NCBI GenBank assembly: GCA_965248915.1
Contig: OZ252216.1
Coordinates: 930,001-994,000 of the forward strand
Source: CBDFLA01 sp965248915
Lineage (GTDB): Bacteria; Pseudomonadota; Alphaproteobacteria; M2410
Reading direction: 5' to 3'
DNA: 64,000 nucleotides
Program-made: the position numbers and the translations under genes
In this document: positions 28,616 to 37,887 of the stretch, in pieces
How positions within the stretch are numbered: position 1 is the first letter of the stretch
How the letters are laid out: each line of letters begins with the position of its first letter
The notes under the pieces: model-generated
The model's database searches: none
What the model was told of the DNA's origin: nothing
Seen by the model: the letters and a program-made list of their open reading frames with translations, nothing else

Positions 28616-29377
28616 GTGCCGACCAAACCCCATCCTTATCTAGCCCATGATCAATTCATGGCCTTTGCCCACAGGGGCGGATCATTGGAAGGTGCCGAAA
28701 ATACAATGGGAGCCTTTGAGGCGGCCATTGACATAGGTTACCGACACATTGAGACCGATTGTGTAGCAACGCGCGATCAAGTCTTGCTTTGCTTCCACGA
28801 TGAAACACTGGACCGGATGACCGATCGACCGGGCCGCATCGATGAAATGACCTACCAAGATATCAAGCCGGCCAAAGTCGGTGACAAAGAAAGGATCCCC
28901 TTGATGGAGGAGGTCTTGGGAACTTGGCCGGAAGTCAGTTTCAACATTGAGCCAAAGAACGACGGGGCGGTGGACGAGCTAATCACTGCAATTCGTAAGA
29001 CAAATGCCCTAGACCGGGTCTGTGTGGGCTCCTTTGCCACCCACAGGATTGAGAGACTTCGCGCCGCTTTAGGTCCTGGCTTGTGTACCTCAATGGGGCC
29101 AGGCGAAGTTGCCCGCCTCTACTTTTCTGGCTGGGGGTTTCCGAGCGGCCATTTGACGGCTCGCTGTGCACAAATACCCATCTCCGAAAGGGGAATTCGT
29201 CTTGCGACAACGCGGATGATCAGAGCGGCCGAGAAGAAAGGCCTAAAAGTTCACATCTGGACCGTCGATGACCGAGAAACCATGGAACAACTCATCGACT
29301 TAGGGGTGCACGGGATCATGACCGACCGACCCAGCCTCTTGAAACAAGTTCTCGAAGAGAGAAATCTCTGGATCTAA
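28616..29377 (+). CDS. Glycerophosphodiester phosphodiesterase
   Basis: 253-residue GDPD-family enzyme that would hydrolyse glycerophosphodiesters to glycerol 3-phosphate and an alcohol. The catalytic signature is intact: AHRGGSLEGAENT, IETDCVATRDQVLLCFHDE, and NIEPKN. The C-terminal HIWTVDDRETMEQLIDLGVHG is also typical. No signal peptide is seen, so it is probably cytoplasmic, UgpQ-like. The start is GTG at 28616 with GAGG upstream. It is transcribed apart from ldtR because a terminator separates them. Confidence 0.9.
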   Translation: MPTKPHPYLAHDQFMAFAHRGGSLEGAENTMGAFEAAIDIGYRHIETDCVATRDQVLLCFHDETLDRMTDRPGRIDEMTYQDIKPAKVGDKERIPLMEEVLGTWPEVSFNIEPKNDGAVDELITAIRKTNALDRVCVGSFATHRIERLRAALGPGLCTSMGPGEVARLYFSGWGFPSGHLTARCAQIPISERGIRLATTRMIRAAEKKGLKVHIWTVDDRETMEQLIDLGVHGIMTDRPSLLKQVLEERNLWI

Positions 29378-29564
29378 GCCGAAAATAAGGTGTCCCCGTA
29401 TTGCAAAATGCCCTTCCAATTGCGACATTTCGCCATTACAGGATGGGGCAAAATGGCGTTAAATACAGAGGTTACTGATACCCGGAAGCGCTTGCGAAGC
29501 TTTCGGGGCCATGAGATAAATGGCGTAATTCAGGGGATTTCCCTGGGCGTAGATGGATTGAGCG

Positions 29565-30776
29565 ATGAACTACAAGAAGGCATTGGACAAAGCGATCTCG
29601 ACGGTTCGCTCAGAAGGGCGCTACCGCGTATTTGCAGACATTGTCCGGCACAGAGGTGATTTCCCGTGCGCGTCTTTCCATGGTGGAGAGGGCGTGGACG
29701 AAATTGTGGTCTGGTGCTCGAACGATTACCTTGCCATGGGGCAAAACCCGAAGGTCATCGATGCCATGCACCGGGCCATCGACACTGTTGGCGCAGGCTC
29801 CGGCGGAACCAGAAACATTGCCGGGACCACGCACTATCATGTTGAGCTTGAAAAAGAGCTGGCTGATCTTCACGGCAAAGAAGCCGCGCTGCTCTTTACT
29901 TCTGGCTACATTGCCAACGACGCCACTTTAAGCACTTTGAATAAGGTGTTCAAAGGACTCGTGATTTTGTCGGATGAGCTGAACCATGCTTCCATGATCG
30001 AAGGCATACGACGTGGCGGTGGGGAAAAGAGAGTTTGGCGGCACAATGATCTTGAGCACCTTGAAGAATTGCTCAAAGAAATCCCGCATGACACGCCCAA
30101 GGTGATCGCATTTGAGTCCGTTTATTCAATGGACGGTGATATCGCCCCAATTTCAGAGATCTGCGACCTTGCCGAAAAATACAATGCCATGACCTATCTG
30201 GATGAGGTTCACGCAGTAGGCCTCTACGGGCCTCGCGGCGGCGGTATTGCTGAGCGAGATGGTCAATTGGACCGGATCGACATTGTCGAAGGAACGTTGG
30301 CGAAGGCCTTCGGCATCATGGGCGGATACATTGCGTCCAGCGCCACCTTGGTTGATGTCATTCGGTCATTTGCGCCTGGGTTCATATTTACGACCTCTTT
30401 GGCGCCGTCACTGGTGGCAGGCGCTACGGCTAGCATTCGCCATCTAAAGGAGTCGAATGCAGAGCGTGAGCAGCATCAAGAACGCGCCGAGTACTTGAAG
30501 CGGGCTTTGGCAGAGGCGGGCCTCCCCGTGATGCCTTCGGTGACCCATATTGTCCCCGTATTGGTCGGTGATCCCGTCGTGTGCAAGCAGGTCAGCGATG
30601 AACTTATGGACACCTACAAGATCTACGTTCAGCCGATCAATTTCCCGACAGTGCCGCGCGGCACGGAAAGATTGAGGTTTACGCCAGGCCCTCGACACAC
30701 AGACAAGCAAATCGCCGACCTGGTCAGTGCGCTTCAAGCCATTTGGACCGAGATGAAACTGCGCCGCGCCGCCTGA
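29565..30776 (+). CDS. hemA: 5-aminolevulinate synthase
   Basis: PLP enzyme condensing glycine and succinyl-CoA to 5-aminolevulinate, first step of heme synthesis in Alphaproteobacteria. The 403-residue protein has the glycine-rich GAGSGGTRNIAGTTHYH region, the PLP-aspartate stretch YLDEVHAVGLYGPRGGG, and the Schiff-base Lys247 in GTLAKAFGIMGGY. Its product is the substrate of HemB. The ATG at 29565 lacks a strong Shine-Dalgarno. The 187 bases upstream contain no clear FnrL-type palindrome. glyA, 183 bases downstream, makes the glycine substrate. Confidence 0.96.
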   Translation: MNYKKALDKAISTVRSEGRYRVFADIVRHRGDFPCASFHGGEGVDEIVVWCSNDYLAMGQNPKVIDAMHRAIDTVGAGSGGTRNIAGTTHYHVELEKELADLHGKEAALLFTSGYIANDATLSTLNKVFKGLVILSDELNHASMIEGIRRGGGEKRVWRHNDLEHLEELLKEIPHDTPKVIAFESVYSMDGDIAPISEICDLAEKYNAMTYLDEVHAVGLYGPRGGGIAERDGQLDRIDIVEGTLAKAFGIMGGYIASSATLVDVIRSFAPGFIFTTSLAPSLVAGATASIRHLKESNAEREQHQERAEYLKRALAEAGLPVMPSVTHIVPVLVGDPVVCKQVSDELMDTYKIYVQPINFPTVPRGTERLRFTPGPRHTDKQIADLVSALQAIWTEMKLRRAA

Positions 30777-30959
30777 TTTGATCGAATTCTCGGCTTTGAT
30801 TTGCCCTCGGTCCTGGGCGCGAAATCGCGTGGGATATCCAGAAAAAACCGTGTTGCCTCATCGCGAGATATGGTATGCACCTTTTCCCTAGGCGGCATGC
30901 CTGGTAGTTTGCCACGAGATATTGAGCCATTCGCGTCATTGAGTAAGAAGGAACGGAGC

Positions 30960-32264
30960 ATGACCGCTAAGCCGGCTGCCAACGACACAACATCTGTCGA
31001 AGATCTCTTTTCGGTGCCTTTGCGCCAAAGGGACCCGGAAATTTTGGAGGCTCTTAAAGGTGAACTTGGCCGACAGCAGTCCCAGATAGAACTGATCGCG
31101 TCGGAGAACATCGTTTCTCGCGCGGTTCTTGAGGCACAAGGCTCCGTCCTGACAAACAAATATGCCGAAGGATATCCGGGTCGACGATATTACGGCGGCT
31201 GCGAATATGTAGACGTTGCCGAAAACTTGGCCATTGAACGGGCAAAGAAACTCTTCAATTGCGGTTTTGCAAATGTTCAAGCAAGTTCCGGCAGCCAGGC
31301 TAATCAGGGCGCCTTTCAAGCACTCATCAAACCAGGCGACACAATCTTAGGCATGAGCCTCGCGGCGGGTGGTCACCTCACACACGGTGCACCGCCCAAT
31401 CAATCCGGCAAGTGGTTCAACGCGGTCCAATACGGCGTTCGCAAAGAAGACCACTTGGTTGACTTCGAAGAAGTTGAAAAGCTTGCCAAAGAGCATAAAC
31501 CAAAACTGATCATTGCTGGCGGTTCCGCATATCCAAGAACCATAGATTTCGAACGGTTCCGCAAGATCGCTGATGAGGTCGAAGCACTGTTGATGGTCGA
31601 CATGGCCCACTTTGCAGGTCTTGTTGCGGGCGGTGTTCATCCGAGCCCGTTGGAGCACGCCCATGTGGTGACATCTACCACGCACAAGACATTGAGAGGG
31701 CCACGTGGCGGCCTCATTCTGACGAACGATGAAGCCATTGCAAAGAAAGTGAATTCCGCCATTTTCCCAGGCATTCAAGGCGGACCATTGATGCATATCA
31801 TTGCGGCAAAAGCCGTGGCTTTCCATGAAGCACTCCAGCCCGGATACAAAGCCTATACCCAAGCGGTTGTCGAAAATGCCAAGATTCTTGCTTCCACGTT
31901 GAAAGACGCAGGTCTTGATATCGTATCGGGCGGAACAGATACCCACCTCATGCTGGTAGACCTTCGACCCAAGAAACTAACTGGTAATATTGCTGAGGAC
32001 AGCCTCGAACGCGCATTCATCACCTGTAACAAGAACGGTGTTCCCTTCGACCCTGAAAAACCAACAATTACTTCCGGCATTCGCATTGGATCGCCAGCGG
32101 CAACAACACGCGGGTTTGGCGTTGCGGAGTTTGCACAAGTTGGTGCACTGATGGGCGAGGTGCTTGATGGGTTGGCTGCAAATCGTGAGGACAATTCTGC
32201 CGTCGAAAAGTCGGTCAAGGACAAAGTCATTGCACTGACAAAGCGGTTTCCGATCTATCAATAG
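30960..32264 (+). CDS. glyA: Serine hydroxymethyltransferase
   Basis: PLP enzyme that interconverts serine and glycine while charging tetrahydrofolate with a one-carbon unit. The 434-residue protein has the usual IELIASENIVSRAVLEAQGS start, the PLP-lysine motif VVTSTTHKTLRGPRGG, and the C-terminal SGIRIGSPAATTRGF. The ATG at 30960 has AAGGAACGGAG upstream; the longer open frame back to 30801 is not used. It precedes nrdR by 46 bases, so the two may be co-transcribed. Confidence 0.96.
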   Translation: MTAKPAANDTTSVEDLFSVPLRQRDPEILEALKGELGRQQSQIELIASENIVSRAVLEAQGSVLTNKYAEGYPGRRYYGGCEYVDVAENLAIERAKKLFNCGFANVQASSGSQANQGAFQALIKPGDTILGMSLAAGGHLTHGAPPNQSGKWFNAVQYGVRKEDHLVDFEEVEKLAKEHKPKLIIAGGSAYPRTIDFERFRKIADEVEALLMVDMAHFAGLVAGGVHPSPLEHAHVVTSTTHKTLRGPRGGLILTNDEAIAKKVNSAIFPGIQGGPLMHIIAAKAVAFHEALQPGYKAYTQAVVENAKILASTLKDAGLDIVSGGTDTHLMLVDLRPKKLTGNIAEDSLERAFITCNKNGVPFDPEKPTITSGIRIGSPAATTRGFGVAEFAQVGALMGEVLDGLAANREDNSAVEKSVKDKVIALTKRFPIYQ

Positions 32265-32310
32265 TTAATCACTATCCGTTGCTTGCAGCGGTAAGAATGA
32301 AGGAGTTGGT

Positions 32311-32778
32311 ATGCGTTGCCCCTACTGCGGAAATGAAGACACGCAGGTCAAGGATTCTCGGCCAACCGAAGACAATACAGCCATTCGCAGGCGTCGCTAT
32401 TGCGCTGCATGCGGTGGACGATTCACAACATTTGAGCGCGTTCAACTTCGTGAGCTGACGATTGTCAAGAAGTCCGGAAAACGCATGCCCTTTGATAGGG
32501 ACAAATTGATGCGGTCAATCCAGATTGCTCTTCGCAAGAGACCCGTAGAGCCTGAGCGGGTGGAGCGCATGGTGAGCGGCATCGTTCGGCGGTTGGAAAG
32601 CATGGGTGAGCCTGATATTCCCTCCGACGTGATCGGTGAACTTGTCATGCAGGGGCTCGAGTCCTTAGATGCCGTTGCTTACGTCCGATTTGCTTCCGTT
32701 TACAAAAACTTCCACGAAGCGCAGGATTTCCAGAATTTCCTGGGCCGGTTGGAAGAAGGCGAAGAGGATCGCCACTAA
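32311..32778 (+). CDS. nrdR: Transcriptional repressor NrdR
   Basis: ATP/dATP-sensing repressor of ribonucleotide reductase genes. The N-terminal zinc ribbon has four cysteines (CPYCG and CAACGGRFTTFER), followed by an ATP-cone domain (VKKSGKRMPFDRDKLMRS). The 155-residue size is normal. It heads the riboflavin operon, 37 bases before ribD, the common arrangement in Proteobacteria. Confidence 0.96.
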   Translation: MRCPYCGNEDTQVKDSRPTEDNTAIRRRRYCAACGGRFTTFERVQLRELTIVKKSGKRMPFDRDKLMRSIQIALRKRPVEPERVERMVSGIVRRLESMGEPDIPSDVIGELVMQGLESLDAVAYVRFASVYKNFHEAQDFQNFLGRLEEGEEDRH

Positions 32779-32815
32779 TGACGGTGGGGCGACCAGATCG
32801 TCCGTTAGATAGCCT

Positions 32816-33934
32816 ATGACCCGCAGCGATGACGCCTACATGTCAATTGCCGTTGCCCTGGCCCGGAGAGGGCTTGGTGACGTTTGGCCGAATCCGAGCG
32901 TTGGCTGTGTCATCGTCAGGACCGAAACGGACGGGCGCGAGCGGATAGTTGGGCGAGGGCGCACGGGAAGTGGCGGACGTCCCCATGCAGAAACGAATGC
33001 CCTGAGAGACGCCGGTTCGGATGCCAAAGGTGCCACCGCCTTTGTGTCGCTTGAACCATGTGCCCATCAAGGCGAAACACCTCCTTGCGCTCAAGCCCTC
33101 GCGAAAGCAGGTGTTCGCAGAGTGGTTTACGCTGTCGCAGATCCAGATCCTCGCGTGTCGGGCAAAGGTGCTGACATGTTGGAGCAAGCCGGTATTGGGA
33201 CCTCTTCCTCGGTGAGGGCTATTGAAGCCGAACGGGTAAACGCGGGGTTTTTTAAACAGGCCACAGATAACCGACCCTTAGTGACATTGAAGATCGCTAC
33301 CACGCTTGACGGCAAGATTGCAGCGCATAGTGGCGAAAGCAAGTGGATTACTGGCCAAGAGGCAAGAGCCCGCGCTCATCTTGCAAGGGCCGAGAGTGAC
33401 GCCATCATGATCGGCAGCACCACGGCCATTCGTGACAATCCCGAACTGACATGCCGGCTTCCAGGGCTGCTGGACCGCACGCCGGTCCGTATCGTCTGCG
33501 ATGGCAGGCTGCGGTTGCCCCTGACGTCCAAATTGGTCGAAACCGCGAGGGAACACCCGACCTGGATGGTAACCTTAGAGGATGCTGACAAAGTGCGGAC
33601 CCAAGCATTCCGAGATTGTGGGATGGAGGTCATTCAAGTGCGCGAAGACGCCAATGGCCGACCCGATTTGGCTATTGCTCTTAAGGAAATCGCCAAGCGA
33701 GGCATAACCAGATTGTTGGTGGAAGGGGGCGGACAACTGCATGCGTCCCTTCTTTCCGCCAATCTTGTAGACGAGCTGATGTGGTTTAGAGCTGCAAAGG
33801 TGATTGGCGGTGACGGCCTGCCTGCGATACAGTCCCTCGGCATCGACAAGCTTGAAGATGTGCCGACTTTTGACCGAACTGGTCTTGAGGCCATCGGCGA
33901 AGACTTGATCGAAACATACGAAATACGGACCTGA
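32816..33934 (+). CDS. ribD: Bifunctional riboflavin biosynthesis deaminase/reductase
   Basis: Carries out the deamination and side-chain reduction after GTP cyclohydrolase II. The 372-residue protein has an N-terminal cytidine-deaminase-like domain with the zinc ligands PHAETNAL and LEPCAHQGETPPCAQAL, and a C-terminal reductase domain (LKIATTLDGKIA, TRLLVEGGGQLHASLL). Length is normal. No FMN riboswitch lies in the short nrdR–ribD gap. Operon continues with ribE after nine bases. Confidence 0.95.
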   Translation: MTRSDDAYMSIAVALARRGLGDVWPNPSVGCVIVRTETDGRERIVGRGRTGSGGRPHAETNALRDAGSDAKGATAFVSLEPCAHQGETPPCAQALAKAGVRRVVYAVADPDPRVSGKGADMLEQAGIGTSSSVRAIEAERVNAGFFKQATDNRPLVTLKIATTLDGKIAAHSGESKWITGQEARARAHLARAESDAIMIGSTTAIRDNPELTCRLPGLLDRTPVRIVCDGRLRLPLTSKLVETAREHPTWMVTLEDADKVRTQAFRDCGMEVIQVREDANGRPDLAIALKEIAKRGITRLLVEGGGQLHASLLSANLVDELMWFRAAKVIGGDGLPAIQSLGIDKLEDVPTFDRTGLEAIGEDLIETYEIRT

Positions 33935-33943
33935 GGACGCGAA

Positions 33944-34546
33944 ATGTTTACCGGAATTATCACTGATGTTGGCCGGCTAAAGTCGATTTCGAAAGACGGT
34001 GACACCCGGATAGTCATTGAAACCAGTTACGACAGTTCAGGCATCGACATTGGTGCCTCTATTGCCTGTTCGGGCGCCTGCCTGACGGTGGTCGACAAGG
34101 GGCTTGAAGGCGATCAAAACTGGTTTGCTGTGGACGCCTCAGCAGAAACCCTCGCGTGCACAAGTCTTGGAAGTTGGAAACCTGGTATGCCCGTCAACTT
34201 GGAACGGTCCCTCAAAGTAGGCGATGAGATTGGTGGACATATCGTATCGGGCCACGTCGATGGAGTTGGATCAGTATCTGCGAAAACTGCTGAGGGAGAC
34301 AGCGTGCGCTACCGCTTCAGAGTGCCAGCGCCACTTCTTCCTTTCATCGCTCAGAAAGGGTCCATCACAGTTGAGGGAGTGTCACTCACGGTCAATGAAA
34401 TCGAAGGTGATGAGTTCGGTGTCAACATTATTCCGCATACCCAAATTGTAACATCGTTTGGTAAGATCGATGTCGGAGATCCCGTAAACCTTGAAATCGA
34501 CGTGTTGGCGCGCTATGTGGCGCGACTACAGCAAGCGGCAGAATAA
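33944..34546 (+). CDS. ribE: Riboflavin synthase alpha chain
   Basis: Dismutates two 6,7-dimethyl-8-ribityllumazine molecules to riboflavin and a pyrimidinedione. The 200-residue protein starts MFTGIITDVGRL, the universal N-terminus, and shows the duplicated beta-barrel with the second-domain motifs GGHIVSGHVDGVG and EGVSLTVNE. It is flanked by ribD and the ribB-type gene with short spacers. Confidence 0.96.
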   Translation: MFTGIITDVGRLKSISKDGDTRIVIETSYDSSGIDIGASIACSGACLTVVDKGLEGDQNWFAVDASAETLACTSLGSWKPGMPVNLERSLKVGDEIGGHIVSGHVDGVGSVSAKTAEGDSVRYRFRVPAPLLPFIAQKGSITVEGVSLTVNEIEGDEFGVNIIPHTQIVTSFGKIDVGDPVNLEIDVLARYVARLQQAAE

Positions 34547-34573
34547 GCCGTAGATAAAGAATGGAAGTTGGAA

Positions 34574-35701
34574 ATGTCGGGCAGTAATGAGTTTGCGGAT
34601 TTCTTGTCCCCCATTGAGGACATCATTGAAGATGCTCGAAATGGGCGGATGTTCATTCTCGTGGACGCGGAGGACCGTGAGAACGAGGGCGATCTCGTTA
34701 TCCCCGCGCAGATGGCGACGCCGGAGGCGGTCAACTTTATGGCGCGCCATGGCCGGGGCCTCATTTGTCTGTCGCTCAACAGCGAACGCGCACATGATCT
34801 CGATCTTCGATACATGAGTCATGACAACCAAACCCGCCATCAAACGGCATTCACGGTTTCGATCGAAGCCAAGGACGGCGTGTCCACGGGCATCTCAGCC
34901 CACGACCGGGCCCTTACAATCTCCGTTGCCATCGATCCATCGAAGGATCGCGATGACATCGTGACCCCGGGACACGTCTTTCCGCTCGTCGCTAAAGACG
35001 GTGGCGTCTTAGTCAGGGCTGGTCATACGGAAGCTGCCATCGATATCGCACGACTGGCAGGGCTAAACCCGGCCGGTGTCATCTGCGAGATCATGAACGA
35101 TGACGGTACAATGGCACGCATGCCGGATCTTGTGGCCTTTGCTCAATTACACGGCCTTAAGTGTGGCACCATCGCAGACCTCATCGCGTATCGTCGGCGC
35201 CACGACAATCTTATACACAAAGCTGTAGAGACGCCGTTCCATTCTGCCATCGGCGGCGAATGGACGATGATGCTCTACATCAACACAGTTGAATATGCGG
35301 AACATGTTGTACTGGTAAAGGGAGATGTCACCACCCCCGAGCCCGTTCTTGTGCGTATGCATTCCATGAGCGTCTTCAATGACATGTTGGCCATGGAAGG
35401 AGGGCGCAGCGATCTCGTGGACGAGTCCATGCGTCTTATTGCCGAAGAAGGGCGCGGTGTTGTGGTTTTGTTGAGGGAAACGCAGACAACCGTTCTTTCA
35501 GACATTTTGGTGCGTAAGGGCGTGGATCTCGATCCACCGCGACGCTTGCGCGAGTATGGAGTCGGGGCGCAAATCCTACTCGACTTGGGCCTTAAGAAAC
35601 TGATCAGTCTCTCCAACACGGAAAAACAAATTGTCGGTCTGGATGGCTACGGTCTGACGATTGTTGAGACGCGAGCAATTCCGGAAGGGGAAAAGTCGTG
35701 A
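34574..35701 (+). CDS. ribB: 3,4-dihydroxy-2-butanone 4-phosphate synthase with degenerate GTP cyclohydrolase II domain (RibBX type)
   Basis: The N-terminal half (1-210) makes the four-carbon precursor of lumazine from ribulose 5-phosphate; its motifs DAEDRENEGDLVIPA and AFTVSIEAKDGVSTGISAHD are intact. The C-terminal half (about 215-375) has the cyclohydrolase II fold but the zinc cysteine motif is replaced: RMHSMSVFNDMLAMEGG has no Cys where active RibA has three. It is therefore probably not a GTP cyclohydrolase, as in the 'RibBX' proteins of Alphaproteobacteria, and a real ribA must lie elsewhere. ATG at 34574 with GGAAGTTGGAA upstream. Stop overlaps the ribH GTG. Confidence 0.93.
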   Translation: MSGSNEFADFLSPIEDIIEDARNGRMFILVDAEDRENEGDLVIPAQMATPEAVNFMARHGRGLICLSLNSERAHDLDLRYMSHDNQTRHQTAFTVSIEAKDGVSTGISAHDRALTISVAIDPSKDRDDIVTPGHVFPLVAKDGGVLVRAGHTEAAIDIARLAGLNPAGVICEIMNDDGTMARMPDLVAFAQLHGLKCGTIADLIAYRRRHDNLIHKAVETPFHSAIGGEWTMMLYINTVEYAEHVVLVKGDVTTPEPVLVRMHSMSVFNDMLAMEGGRSDLVDESMRLIAEEGRGVVVLLRETQTTVLSDILVRKGVDLDPPRRLREYGVGAQILLDLGLKKLISLSNTEKQIVGLDGYGLTIVETRAIPEGEKS

Positions 35702-36132
35702 GCGGAGAAACTATTCTCATTGTCGAAGCGCGCTTTTATCCGGAACTGGCCGATGAGCTTGCTAATGGTGCCATCGCTGAAATTGAATCGCGTGATGCAA
35801 AGTACGAACGCGTTGCAGTTCCAGGTGTTCTCGAAATCCCGGCGGCTGTTCGATATGCTGTCGGCAAGTATGACGGCTTTGTGGTCCTTGGTTGTGTCAT
35901 TCGAGGGGAAACAACGCACTATGACATTGTGAGCAACCAATCCGCCCGTGCGCTCATGGACCTTGTGGTTTCATATCAATTGGCTCTCGGGAATGGGATA
36001 CAGACCGTCGAAAACAGTGATCAAGCTTGGGCGAGAGCAAAAGTCGATGACAAGAATAAGGGACGTGGGGCCGCTGCTGCCTGCCTCGACATGATTGGGA
36101 TAAAACGCAAATTCCATGTGAGTTTGCGCTGA
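35698..36132 (+). CDS. ribH: 6,7-dimethyl-8-ribityllumazine synthase
   Basis: Condenses the pyrimidine and the four-carbon phosphate to give lumazine, the substrate of RibE. The 144-residue protein begins ETILIVEARFYPELAD and carries VPGVLEIPAAV and the GETTHYDIV loop with the catalytic His. The GTG start overlaps the ribB stop (GTGA), and its own stop overlaps the nusB start (TGATG), showing tight translational coupling. Confidence 0.95.
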   Translation: MSGETILIVEARFYPELADELANGAIAEIESRDAKYERVAVPGVLEIPAAVRYAVGKYDGFVVLGCVIRGETTHYDIVSNQSARALMDLVVSYQLALGNGIQTVENSDQAWARAKVDDKNKGRGAAAACLDMIGIKRKFHVSLR

Positions 36133-36605
36133 TGGCCTCCACAAAATCAGGCAAGGTCGATGTCAATGCGAGACGAGCCGCGCGGCTCGGTGCCGTGCAA
36201 GCGCTTTATCAGATGGAACTCAGTGGAGCGACTACAGAAGAAGTGATCGAACAATTTATTGAACACCGTCTGGGTCGTGAAATTGAAGGCACTCAGTATC
36301 CAGAGGCCGACGAGCTATTCTTCTCAAAAACCGTGCGCGGTGTTGTGGAACAACAGGTGGCAATCGACCGCCTTATCGAAAACTCACTTGCTTCAGGTTG
36401 GACCATGGGACGTATCGACACCACGTTGCGCGCCCTGCTGAGATGTGCCGCTCATGAACTGGGGTTTGTCAAAGAAATTCCGCCACGGGTTGCGATCAAT
36501 GAGTTTGTCGATATTACTCATGCGTTTTTTGAAGATGCGGAACCAAAGTTCGTCAACGGAATTCTCGACCGGATCGCGCGTGATATGCGCGCAGATGAAA
36601 TGTAA
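36132..36605 (+). CDS. nusB: Transcription antitermination protein NusB
   Basis: RNA-binding factor that joins NusE at boxA of rRNA operons to prevent premature termination. The 157-residue helical protein shows RRAARLGAVQALYQMELSG near the N-terminus and LRALLRCAAHELGFVKEIPP with AINEFVDITHAFF near the C-terminus. The conserved ribH–nusB–thiL order is kept. Length is normal. Confidence 0.95.
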   Translation: MASTKSGKVDVNARRAARLGAVQALYQMELSGATTEEVIEQFIEHRLGREIEGTQYPEADELFFSKTVRGVVEQQVAIDRLIENSLASGWTMGRIDTTLRALLRCAAHELGFVKEIPPRVAINEFVDITHAFFEDAEPKFVNGILDRIARDMRADEM

Positions 36606-36638
36606 GGGCCAATGTATGATGGCTTGTGGGAGTAATTG

Positions 36639-37613
36639 ATGCCCCATCCAGACGAGTTCGCGCTGATCGCCAAAATATTTGCCCCTCTCACAAAGTCAAC
36701 TTCTGAAGCCTTTGGACTCAAGGATGACGCGGCGGCATTCACGCCACCACCCGGTGAAGATATTGTTGTGACCAAAGACGCTCTTGTGTCGGGTGTTCAC
36801 TTTCTGCCCAACGATCCGCCGGACCTGATTGCCAAAAAATTATTGCGCGTCAATCTCTCCGATTTGGCCGCCAAAGGCGCGACCCCCCTTTACTATTTGT
36901 TGGCTTGCGCCTGGCCGCGTGAGATTACCGTTGATTGGCTGCGCGGTTTTGCAGATGGCCTTGCTGAGGATCAATCAATCTTCAATGTTGGGCTTTTGGG
37001 CGGCGATACTGTGGCGACGGTCGGGCCACTGACACTGTCGTTGACCGCCATTGGCCACGTCCCACCAGAAGCAATTGTGAGAAGATCCGGCGCGCGCCCA
37101 GGGGACGCAATATGTGTGACAGGGACAATAGGGGATGCGGGCCTTGGACTTCAGGCTCTGCGTGGAGAAATATCACTGGGTGATGGAGATAGGAAGATGC
37201 TGATCGCTCGCTATCAGGTGCCCCAACCAAGATTGGGGATTGGCCTTGCTCTACGCGGCCTCGCCAGTGCGAGCATCGATATCTCAGATGGGCTGCTGGC
37301 AGATGCCGGGCACATTGCCAGCGAAAGCGGTGTTGGCCTCGACATTGAGGCCGCATTGGTGCCGTTTTCAAATCCGGCACAAACGGTTATGGCAAATTCT
37401 AACGTGAACGGATCCGATCTAATGTCGGCAGGCGATGATTATGAGCTCTGCTTCACTATTCCCGAAGCGCGCCTAAAGGAACTGCTCAGAAACGTTCAAG
37501 GAGAGCCGCCAATCACCAAGATCGGGACGGTCAGAGTTGGCTCCGGAGCTCGTCTGTGGGCCGAAGACGGTGAAGAAATAGTCGTAGAAACAAGCGGTTA
37601 CCGTCATTTCTAA
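36639..37613 (+). CDS. thiL: Thiamine-monophosphate kinase
   Basis: Phosphorylates thiamine monophosphate to the active cofactor thiamine pyrophosphate. The 324-residue protein has the metal-binding KDDAAAF start, the VNLSDLAAKGATPLYYLLA motif, the ATP-binding GLLGGDTVAT segment and DISDGLLADAGHIA. The ATG at 36639 has GGGAG upstream; TTG 36636 is the alternative. Last gene of the rib–nusB operon; no clear terminator follows. Confidence 0.95.
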   Translation: MPHPDEFALIAKIFAPLTKSTSEAFGLKDDAAAFTPPPGEDIVVTKDALVSGVHFLPNDPPDLIAKKLLRVNLSDLAAKGATPLYYLLACAWPREITVDWLRGFADGLAEDQSIFNVGLLGGDTVATVGPLTLSLTAIGHVPPEAIVRRSGARPGDAICVTGTIGDAGLGLQALRGEISLGDGDRKMLIARYQVPQPRLGIGLALRGLASASIDISDGLLADAGHIASESGVGLDIEAALVPFSNPAQTVMANSNVNGSDLMSAGDDYELCFTIPEARLKELLRNVQGEPPITKIGTVRVGSGARLWAEDGEEIVVETSGYRHF

Positions 37614-37887
37614 TTGTCTTTGCGATGGCTAGCCGTGCCGCCATGAGGCCAGCTTATCTCGTCGTCGCATTTCCAAGATCACATTTGTTCTAGGAAATTG
37701 CGCAACACTTTGGTTTTCCGCTCAAATCTCGCGTTCTCACGGTTGCTTTTCGGCGGCAACTTTGGCATGGTCCGCGCGCTTTGAACGGCTCGCGGGGCGG
37801 GGCACGCTGAGTCATTCCCCTTCGAGACCGTCTTCACTAAGGGACATTCGTCAACAAGACTCAAATTAGGCCTGAAAAGGAACTTCC
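37614..37887. other. Intergenic region upstream of hppA
   Basis: 274 bases between thiL and hppA with no supported gene. A minus-strand open frame (37679-37864) lacks a ribosome binding site and any recognisable sequence. The last 15 bases carry the hppA Shine-Dalgarno AAAAGGAA. The region presumably holds the hppA promoter, but I could not identify convincing -35/-10 elements. Confidence 0.5.

Noticed and set aside
29378..29564. FnrL-type or iron-type operator upstream of hemA
   Set aside because: No TTGAT-N4-ATCAA or ICE-like palindrome found on reading the 187 bases.
32779..32815. FMN riboswitch upstream of ribD
   Set aside because: Only 37 bases separate nrdR and ribD, too short for an RFN element.
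37679..37864. 61-residue minus-strand ORF before hppA
   Set aside because: No Shine-Dalgarno, no recognisable sequence, and located in the probable hppA promoter region.
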